A stretch of DNA of 64,000 nt from Phymorhynchus buccinoides (Eukaryota; Mollusca; Gastropoda; Neogastropoda; Raphitomidae): assembly GCA_017654935.2 (NCBI GenBank), contig CM065713.1, forward strand, positions 23,114,875 to 23,178,874, given 5' to 3'. Both the position numbers and the translations under genes were made by a program. Position 1 is the first letter of the stretch; every line of letters starts with the position of its first letter. The notes below the pieces were generated by a model, which did no database searches, was not told where the DNA came from, and saw nothing but the letters and a program-made list of their open reading frames with translations. Shown here piece after piece: positions 30,731 through 39,780 of the stretch.

Positions 30731-31271
30731 GTATTTGAACTCATTCAAGTCGTTCTGGTCATATATGTCCGGATTTAATAGATAGCTGTTAATTTTCTAT
30801 ACATTTGCTTCAAGGGAAGTAAATCTGTGTGCACACCATACCTTGGTCACTTCTAAACTCGCTTCGATCCCTTAGGCCACAATTTTGCCGCTGACTTTGC
30901 TTTTGTAGTGGTTTGTTTGTGGGAAAACCAATTGGTCGAGAGGACGTAAAGCCCAAAATTTCATTCATTCAGGACTGTAGATATGACAACTGAAATGTTA
31001 CTTTCTCCTTTAAAATATGTGCGATAATTTTGCGAAATGTGCGACAATTTTGGACCGACCGACAAAGTGAGTTATAGGTTTGTGGCTTGTGCCACAAACA
31101 AAAATATTTGGTGCATTTTTAATACAGGGCTTTACTTTGATTAGCTTGAATTGTTTGCACTATTCGTAACTATTGGTTGTTTTTTTTAATGCATTTTCAA
31201 TGAATGGCTTGATTTTTAATTCTTCTCTTTGTTTTATCAAGTTACTCTTTCATCTCGAGCAAAGATATTCT
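30731..31271. other. No gene recognised
   Basis: Mirror of 19886-20435; AT-rich, with the ATTTTGCGAAATGTGCGAC repeat. Confidence 0.4.
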
Positions 31272-31520
31272 AAAAGGGTAACATGGATTACTTAAGAGCT
31301 CGGCGAACCGGGCTGATAGAGTTATCGTTAGTGGGGACGTGTACACTATTCACAGTGGAGGCTATCCAAAAACTCAGACTGGAACTTGAACGGAGAATTC
31401 AACTGGCCTATCGACGTGTAAAATGTGTCCTGTTTAAAAGGGACATAACCAGTGTTTCTGTCCTCACTACTCATATAGGGAAAAGAGACTGGATGCTTAT
31501 CTTCCCCTATACAATCTTTT
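31272..31520 (+). repeat. R3 interspersed repeat
   Basis: The longest uninterrupted frame of the R3 family (89 codons from 31283) is here. It is broken or shifted in other copies, so it is not called a gene. Confidence 0.7.
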
Positions 31521-31631
31521 TTCTTGAGGGAGAAAAAAAATCCCACTTGTGAATTGAGCTTTTGGTTGTTTTTTGTTGTTTGTTTAATTTTTTTTTAACT
31601 CTTAAGTATGAATATTTGGTAAAGGTAAAGA

Positions 31632-32010
31632 TGTGCCACCCCCCCTACATTTCTCGGTTAATTGTATTTTTCCGTGATTGCCTTTCTTACCATACATAAA
31701 GCTGTATTTTAGGAACATTTTTAGCTAATAACCTTTTTGGAATACTAACCCTATCCCTAGCCCTAACCCTAACCCTAACCCTACCCCCCCCCCACCCTAT
31801 AAGACGGAAAAACGCAACGAACCACAACTGTGACAAATCGCGGTGTACTGCAGTACATAGTGGGGGGTAGGGTTAGGTTTAGGGCTAGGGCTAGGGTTAG
31901 GGTTAGTATTCCAAAAAGGTAATTAGCTCAAAATGTTCCTAAAATACAGCTTTATGTATGGTAAGAAAGGCAAAAACGGAAAAATACAATTAACCGAGAA
32001 ATGCAGGGGG
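31632..32010. repeat. Fold-back element with telomeric hexamers (mirror)
   Basis: Same structure as 19150-19530. Hexamer number and the C/G runs next to them differ slightly from the left arm. Confidence 0.85.
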
Positions 32011-32154
32011 GGGGGGGTGGCACATCTTGACCTTTACCGAATATTTTATAGATTGAAAAAAATTATTTTACAATTTTTTCGAATACACGAAGGCAACACT
32101 GTGTGCAGATATGTGCGGAAGTTATGCACAGAAACCTGTTTATAAGTAAAATAA

Positions 32155-32480
32155 TCTCCCCGTGGGGATACCGGGGGGTCTTTTGTAAAAATAGTTCCCC
32201 CACCTTCTGGAAGTTCTGTGCATTGTAACTTCCTCTAATCTGCCACTCTCTTTGACTCTGCCTTTTCCCTTTGCTTTCTATCATCTACTATCTTTCTGAC
32301 TTATTGGCGGTCCATTCTCCTGCCTTTTTTCAACAAAATCTTCCAAATCATTTTTCTCTTTTGAGCTCCTCCGAAATCGGAATGTGTCGGCTGTACGCAG
32401 TGAGGAGACCGGTGAAAACTGAAAACCGGACACATACGTACCTCACCCATTATGGCCATATGGCCTGAGAATGCAGAAGA
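32155..32480 (-). repeat. R1 interspersed repeat (mirror)
   Basis: Mirror of 18690-19015. Confidence 0.75.
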
Positions 32481-32629
32481 AAGTAAATGAAAGAAAGACA
32501 AAAATTAATGCATGTTTCCATGTTCGAAATACTGACGCGTGCAATGTGTCCGTTTATTTTTTTCCTTATTTATGGGGGTTCCGCACGGATGTTCCATGTA
32601 TGTGTGTGTGTACATGTATGCGCTAAGGG

Positions 32630-33045
32630 TTTGTCATGTCGTCGGTGACATTCACAAACCTCATATCTCAATGTTGGTAGTTTTGAGAAAAACGAATTTA
32701 ACTGTTTTAAAAAGTAACTGCGCTGGCCACAATTGATTAACTATGATGAATATGTTGTTTGAGATATTGCGAGTTAAGTCCTGCATTCTGTTAAAATGAC
32801 TGAAAACGTTTTGTTTAGACTTGAAAAGAACGAAGATACGAGGTTTTGTCCTTAACTAGATCTGAATTTGGGACTTACGAGTTTTTCTTCTATGTTCACA
32901 ATCTCTTTTACCCCAGATAGAAAGTCGTTAGAGATACGAGCTTTTGGTGGAAGGTGGCGGGAAAAATGAAAAGAACTGACTATGTATCTAACTCAAACCC
33001 CCCAAAATCGAGATACGAGGTTTGTAAATGTCACTGACGATGTGC
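32630..33045. mobile_element. MITE-like element (mirror of 18115-18535)
   Basis: GTCGTCGGTGACATTCACAA to GTTTGTAAATGTCACTGACG, with CTCGTATCT-type internal motifs on the opposite strand. Confidence 0.6.
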
Positions 33046-33177
33046 TGTTTTATGTGTCTCTTGATTTTTATGTTACTTCAAAGGGTTAATTCCGAAAACA
33101 CTGATACAGGGGACCTAAATCAAAATGTGTTTTTTTGTTTTGATATCTCACAAGTAGTGGGTGTGCGTCCAACGTGT

Positions 33178-33404
33178 GTAGAGTGGCACAGCTCGACAGT
33201 GGTATCGCGTTCGCTTCGTGTCGAGTAAACCCGAGTTCGAACCTGGGTACAGGGGATTTTTTCCTCATTCTGCACTAGGCCTTAACGGTCTGAACGTGGA
33301 GTCTTTCGGATGAGACGAAAAACCGAGGTCCCGTGTGCCCATGCACTTAGCATACGTTAAACCCAGTGGCAACGAAAAAGTTGTCATTTGGTAAAAAAAA
33401 TTAC

Positions 33405-33446
<42 letters not shown>

Positions 33447-33578
33447 ATCAGTGACAAAAATCGCATGCAAAAAAAAAAAATTAAATTAAAAATTGGGTGG
33501 CGCGCCTCTGGCTGCGACGCGCTCTCCAGGTGGGAGCAACCCGAATTTCACAGACACGCCTCTGTGACTATAAAGTAC
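33178..33578 (+). mobile_element. SINE-2 (mirror copy)
   Basis: Plus-strand copy of the SINE at 17575-17987 with the same split A-box (GGCACAGCTCGACAGTGG). It contains the long C tract at 33406-33446. Confidence 0.8.
33406..33446. repeat. 41-base uninterrupted C tract
   Basis: The equivalent positions in the other two copies (about 17720-17755 and 63187-63223) are G-rich but interrupted and shorter. The difference may be real slippage or homopolymer consensus error. Confidence 0.9.
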
Positions 33579-33857
33579 CTAATAATAACGTGTGAAGTTC
33601 AAGTTAATCAAATATTTTACCTAATGAAGTTTGCTCCGTCTTTTTGGGGGAGTTAACAATCTTATCTTATTGACATCTGTTTTGAACACAGCCGTGTGCT
33701 TTAGAATGCATTTTGGAATAGTGTGTAGAAGGGGTTGTTTCAGTTACAATTTTGTTCTATGTTTTGGTAACTGCACAACTAAAAGACATTGTACGAAGAG
33801 TATGTGCATATTTGTGAACCTCAAATCAGCATTCTCTTTCCTATAATGTGTGTGTTT

Positions 33858-34248
33858 GTTAGATTAGATTAGGTACCCGGTACATTATTGTCACAGAGGT
33901 GTCTCTGTGAAATTCGGGTTGCTCCCACACGGAGAGCGCGTCGCAGCCAGAGGCTCGCCACCCAATTTTTAATTTTGTTTGTTTTGTTGCATGCGATTTT
34001 TGTGCGACTGATGAGGGAGGAACGGTAGGGGGGTAAATTTTGACCAAATGACAACTTTTTCGTTGCCACTGGGTTTAACGTGTGCTAAGTGCATGAGAAC
34101 ATGGGCCCTTGGTTTATCGTCTCATCCGAAAGACTCCACGTTCAGACCGCAAGGCCTAGTGCAAAGTGAGAGGAAAAATCCCCTGTACCCAGGTTCGAAC
34201 TCGGGTTTACTTGACACGAAGCGAACGTGCTACCACTGTGCCACTCTA
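33858..34248 (-). mobile_element. SINE-1 (mirror copy)
   Basis: Minus-strand copy of 16895-17285 with intact A- and B-boxes. Confidence 0.8.
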
Positions 34249-35507
34249 CACTGTTTTTGTGTATGTGTGTGTGTTTGGACGACTAAGTTTCGATTATTTG
34301 CGTTTATGAATAATACTTTTATAATTTTATGCACAACACTTGTTCTTAGCAATTATCTAGAGCTCAGTATTGAGTTGGATTGCTATTGTCGGTGCTGTGT
34401 GTGTTTAAAAAAAAAAAAAACCCAATTGACTGCCACCAACGTATTACGTACTGACCTGATGACATCACTGATGATGTCATCAGATGAAGAGGAATAACCC
34501 TGATATGCTGGCTTTTGATCTAACACAATCAAGAGAGTAATATCCCCAGACAATTTTTTTCAGATTGGCTCTATCAGTTGTTTTTTCATGTCATGGTTTA
34601 CCCAATTATTTTTTTCTATTTTCTCTGGCAGTTGAGGGGTTCAAATGTAAAATTGCTTTTCCTAATCGTTACTTGTGTCGTGTCAAAGTTATTTGACAAA
34701 TGTGCATGCCAGGCAGCGAATTTCGTTACTTTGTGTAAAGGCAATGAAATGGATTGAGTGATTGATTCATTCATTCATTAGGCTGATGACTTTAACCCTC
34801 TTGCATTTCTTCCGGTTGGCCCAAACCGCCCAGCCGGAAGTTGCCTCTGTGTATTCAAGCCGCCCCAAAACCTCAAGCCGCCCCAAAACCGCCCCTAGCT
34901 TGCCCCCACTCTGAGACCCCCTCTAATGGCATTTTTATCACGCACTAACTTCTGGCTTGTTCTAAACACACTATGAAGAAGCTTCTCACTCTCAGTGATG
35001 CGATGGTAACTGTATGGCGCTCCGTGTGCTTCAAAAGACAGTTTTTCCCGAAAATGCGCGAAAGAATCTGAACACTAGAAGAAGTTTTGTATGTAACAAA
35101 TGCGAATGCAAGAGGGTTAGCTAAAGGCTGGTATTTTACCATTATATGAAATTGAGTTGATTGAATGTCCATTCTCCTAATTTTTGTCTCTGCAATTTTG
35201 GTTTGGGGTCTTGCGTCTTGAATTTTTATGTCTATATGTGTGCACGTTTCTTTTTCACTTTTTGGCTCACTCGTGTTAACGAAGTTAACACAAAGTGAGT
35301 CTATAGTATGATAGTTGTTCGGATGTGTGTGTGTGTGTTGCGTCCGTGGTCTAATATTCAAACTTTAACATTATGCAAGCTTTCAAACAATAATGATTTG
35401 AGTAATTAAATACTTAAAACAACACTGTTAACCGATAACATTTTAGATTAGTGGGTTAGAGAGTATTCAACAGGCAACATGAGTTAAGAAACTCATCAAC
35501 ACTGAAA
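34249..35507. other. No gene recognised
   Basis: Mirror of 15634-16894, including the GATGACATCACTGATGATG inverted motif at 34458-34480 and the CAAGCCGCCCCAAAAC repeat near 34860. Confidence 0.45.
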
Positions 35508-35577
35508 GCCTCGATAGCTCATTGGTAGAAGAGTGTCTGTCTGTCATGCCAAGGGTTCTGGGTCCGATTCTCGGCAC
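35508..35577 (+). ncRNA. tRNA-derived pol III unit, copy 2
   Basis: Plus-strand copy with the same A-box, B-box and downstream T run (35584 onward). The 3' part of the acceptor differs from copy 1 (GGTTAC instead of GGGCAC), which weakens pairing. Confidence 0.5.
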
Positions 35578-35929
35578 GGTTACTTTTTTTTTCTTTTTCT
35601 CTGTTAGTTGTATCCATTAACGATAGTTTCATTTGTACTTTAAAATTTTACTGGCAGTTTTGTACTTCAGACACCCCCCTCAATCTTTGTTGTTGTCCCA
35701 CGTGTGCCTGGTCGAGTGAGCCTTGAAGGCTTTGCCTCTTGTTTTCTTTGTTTTTATTCAAGATTCTTAGTTGTTGGTACACTGTATGTATATTGACAAT
35801 GAGGTTTTGCAATGCAAAAAGCTGACTGAATATAACTATGGTCACAAATTTATTTGAATAAATCTTGCATTTTGAAAATACTTTATCACTGAGTGGTTTG
35901 TTATGTATTCAATTTAATTTGATGTATGT
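35578..35929. other. No gene recognised
   Basis: Mirror of 15216-15563. Confidence 0.4.
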
Positions 35930-36037
35930 GTGTGCACGCATGTGTCTGTGTGTGTGTGTGCGTGTGCGTGCGTGCGCGCATCAGTGTGTGTGTGTGTGTG
36001 CACATGCGCATTCATTCATGTGTGTGTGTGTGTGTGT

Positions 36038-36105
<68 letters not shown>
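35930..36105. repeat. (GT)n/(CT)n microsatellite
   Basis: Mirror of 15015-15215 with a shorter CT run. Confidence 0.95.
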
Positions 36106-36106
<1 letters not shown>

Positions 36107-37277
36107 GTTTCTGTGTGTATGTTTTTGTTTGTGATTTTTCACCTGCGGACTCGGACCGTTTATAGTGAAAGGGCGATAACTAGGCTGTGTTCCTGATGCA
36201 CTTCCGTGTGGGAAATGCTAGGCCCTGTCGCAGGTGGCCCTGTTTCAAATAGGAAAGAAACCAGACCTACTTCTTCTTTTTGAACTTCTTCTTCAGCCAA
36301 CTTCATGATGTTCATCACGTTGAAGATTCTGCTGCAAAGTGAAAGTGTCTAACGAAAAGCATTTTCATTGTAAGATGCATTAACTGGGTCCTGCAAATTG
36401 ATCCTAACCAAGGTACTTGTAATACAATTAGGATGGTTATAAAACAATTTATTTTATTTATTTATTGTCAAATCCTAATGAAATTTAGGTCAATGGAAAG
36501 AGCTCGAAAAGACCTTTAAAATGATACCCAAATTATCAAAATCGAAAATTGAGAAAGCTACGACGTTTTAAAATGATAGCCTTTTTTACATGAGCTACAT
36601 AAGAAAGAGTTTATCCACTCGATCGTCAGTGTGACGCGGCAAGAAGAAAAACAAAATGTCGGACTAGGCTAACACCTCTTCTTCTTCTTCTTCTTCTTCT
36701 CCTTAGGCAGCCAACTTCAACACGCTGAAGGTTCTGCTGCACTTTAGGGGGTAGTACGAAAAAGAGAAAAATAGCAAAAGATATATAAATAACATTATGG
36801 GGAAATAGAAAGAAAGAAATGATTGCAAGACAGCCAGGAAATAACTGAGTATTCACAGATACAGATCATACACAGTTTACCATGTAGAAAGAATTAATGA
36901 AATTTAAAACCGGAACAAAAAGAGTTAAATATGTGAGGATTTGATTTGAGAAGGGTGGATGGTTGGGGTGGGTGGGTGTGATAGAGGCAAAGACGAGTTA
37001 AAGGTCATGCCCGACCGTTAAATGTACCCAGACTGGCCAGGGACACCCGGGCCCCACATGATGCATGTAGAGTGTCATGCACGACCGCTTAGCCCCCCCA
37101 GATCAACCGGGGAAACACTGGCCCCACATGATGCATGCACAGGAGTATTTGTATTTAGGGGACAATACATGCATGCAAAAACAAGGGGGGGGGCATCTGG
37201 GTTTTTTGGGGTGTTTTTTTTTAGGTGTGGGGATGCAGGGGTTGGAGGTAGGGAGGGGAAGGCAGAGGAATGGTTGT
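36106..37277. other. Mirror of the LINE-C 3' region
   Basis: (TTC)n at 36676-36702 and the related CAGCCAACTTCATGATG segment at 36295; no gene. Confidence 0.5.
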
Positions 37278-37457
37278 TTAGTAGAGGTGCTTTTGGAGGC
37301 CCCTCTTGAAGGCCTCCAAGGACTGGGTGGAGGCAACTTCCTCAGGGAGGCCGTTCCACTGCGGGATAGTGCGAGGAAAGAAAGTGGACTGTCTGTATTG
37401 AGTTCTATGGCTAGGGATGTCGCATGAAGCTGAGTGAGATTGACGGAGACTTTTCTT
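37278..37457 (-). pseudogene. LINE-C tail (mirror copy)
   Basis: Minus-strand equivalent of 13646-13825. Here the frame has Glu (QSLEAFKRG) where copy 1 has Val. Confidence 0.75.
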
Positions 37458-38168
37458 CTGCAGGGTATTTCTTCTGCAGGGTACCTCCGATTTGATTAAC
37501 CTCGCAAAGTACCTGATTATAAACTTACATGCACCTAATTTTGCACACTTGTAGCAAATTGGTTGAATCTATCTTGCTATTAATTTCATTACGATCAGAT
37601 TTACCGTTCAGTTGTATGCGACGGAGGAATCAGACCCAAATATTGGAGCGCTTGTCTCTCGCGATCGTCCGTCTTCGCGTAAAAAAAAGATCGTTCCCGA
37701 ATGACCGGGTTAGTGTCTGCTTCCACTGTTCCAGAAAGAAAGAAATCTCGGATGGTCAGCGCCAAGAATAACCACCAATAAAAATAAGCAAAGGAGGTGA
37801 CCGTTTTGCACTTCGGCAAAATCGGGGTGAAACTTTTAGACGGTAAAGATCGCTGCGGTTTGACCCAGATTCTAACGTTCCTATACTATATTAGTTGTAT
37901 AAAATACTAACAACAACAAAAATCATTTCGACATTTGAATCAAATTTTGAGGAATTTGGTTGTTAAATCCTCTTCTTCTTCTCTTAACTTCAGACTTAAG
38001 AGCCCACGGTCAATGAGCTGACCATTCTGGCACCTTAAAAATTAAAAAAAGACTGAAAATTCATGGGATCTGATATTATTACTAATATTAGTGATAAAGC
38101 ATAAACACAAAAAAATTTCACAGTGATAACAACAGGCCTACTAAATCTTTGTTCCAGGTAACAACTGA
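37458..38168. other. Mirror of 12937-13645
   Basis: Holds the opposite-strand copy of the candidate short exon near 37601-37726. Otherwise repeat-like. Confidence 0.4.
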
Positions 38169-38351
38169 TTAATTTCAATACTAACCCAGTCTAGCCGAAC
38201 TAAAATTAAGAAAAAATTCTTTTCTAGCAGAGTAACAAAGTTGTGGAATACTCTTCGTGCACATATTAAACGAGCACAGAATCTAACACAATTCAAAAAC
38301 CTCCTTGATAAATACACCAACATATCAAAACTGCAATATGAGCATGACTAA
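38169..38351 (+). pseudogene. LINE-B tail (mirror copy)
   Basis: Plus-strand frame SSRVTKLWNTLRAHIKR ... KYTNISKLQYEHD ending at 38351; the LP of the signature is LR here. Confidence 0.7.
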
Positions 38352-38566
38352 AAGGCAGATTTGCCAAAAACAAAATATAAAAACCTCTCAGCTGTGCAAA
38401 AGTTCAAACAAAAATGAAAGGACAGTGAAGAGGCTGCGAGGCCTAATGTCCTAACTACCTGACCTGAAAAAGAGGGGTTCCGATGGTGGACACATTCCAG
38501 TTGGCAGTGGTGGTGGTAGGAAACAAGGGTCAGGGGATAGGGGAGGGGGGGGAGGGAACTGGTGTG

Positions 38567-39218
38567 TTAATAGTGTGCAGCCTGCAACCCTGACGCGCCA
38601 CGCACTTCAGTAGTGAAGGCTGCAAGAGAATCTTGCCACAGTTCGTTCCACTCCCTGATGGTCCTTGGGAGGAAAGAGTTGGATCTATATTTTGTGTGGC
38701 ACTGAATGCGCTGGAACTGCAGGTGGTGACCACGCCTTTGCCGAGATGGAAGCGACACCAGCTTTGCTTTCAGATTCGGGCAGTGTACAGCATCTGTGCT
38801 GATCGTGTACAGCTTACCTGGTCCTCTGCCGCCTGCTCTTGAGTGATTCCCACTATAACACTAAGTTGCTGGTTGTGTCCCCTTCTCTGTCGGCTTATTA
38901 CTGGATGGATTCTGCTGTTGCTGACTTGGACAAGGTCGTGCTGGATTTTATACAGCATTGTCAGCCTTCGTGCGTTGTTCCAGCATGGGCCAACCCAAAC
39001 AGATATATGTCACTCACGCTTGAGGTGTTGTGGTAGCGGTTGAGCACAAAGCGAGACGCCCTTCTCTGAACTGCTTCGATCTTATCCACAAGCCTCTTCG
39101 TGTAAGGGTCCCAAACAGAACAGGCATACTCGAGCAGGGGCCTGACCAATGCCAGGTACGCTCGTCCTCTCAGTTCCGTCAAGCTGACCTTTAAGTTGTG
39201 ACGCAGGAACCCGAGCAT
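38567..39218 (-). pseudogene. LINE-A remnant (mirror copy)
   Basis: Minus-strand copy of 11887-12538, with the same frame breaks. Confidence 0.85.
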
Positions 39219-39780
39219 TCTGTTCGCCTTTGCTCAGGCATGAAAGACTTCCGCGTTTTGCGGAAAATCTGCAATTTTTTTTGAAAACTTCCGTGGTAAA
39301 AAAAAAATTCCGCGTAAAGGACCGATCTTGCCGTATTCTTATATCTGCAAGTCTCTATTTGGCGAATCTCAAACTGGTTAACCGGAAGTCACTTTAGCTC
39401 ACTCGCTTCAATTGTGCGAAGGAAGGCGAAATGAGTAGCTCCCGCTCAACAAAAGTAGCGATGTTAGCTGAAAATGTGTGTGGAAGGCAATTTGTGTCGA
39501 CCCAATTTTCGGACCGCCTCCTCGCTGAATAAAGCTTGTGACGTGAGGTATGTGAAAAGGTGGTTTGAAAAAAAAAATTTGAACGTTGTGCCCCCCCCCC
39601 CTCCCCCCCCCCCATCAACAAAACATCGGACGTTAGGTGAAAATCCGGGTGGAAGGATTTTTCTCGGCTGAAAAGAATCCCATTCTTTGATGGTTGAAAG
39701 ATGTTTGTGCTGGAAAAATTTTGGGGGGAAATGTTCCCCTCCCCCCAAAACAAAATGGGGAACGTTCCCCCCCCCCCCAG
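39219..39780. promoter_or_regulatory. 5' flank of copy 3; possible untranslated exon and acceptor
   Basis: A consensus-like donor (GACGTGAG followed by GTATGTG, at about 39547) lies 230 bp upstream of a C run ending in CAG directly before the Met at 39781. A small 5' untranslated exon spliced to a coding exon at 39781 is therefore possible; the phase does not allow a coding join in the open frames I tested. Self-complementary GGGGAACGTTCCCC lies at about 39756-39769. No TATA or initiator could be assigned. Confidence 0.3.

Noticed and set aside
31283..31552. 89-codon R3 open frame as a conserved small gene
   Set aside because: It recurs as a dispersed repeat and the frame is broken in other copies.
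39694..39780. Upstream extension of copy 3 (29 more codons from 39694)
   Set aside because: The extension is C/G-homopolymer flank with no counterpart in copy 2b, and it ends in an acceptor-like CAG; open by chance.
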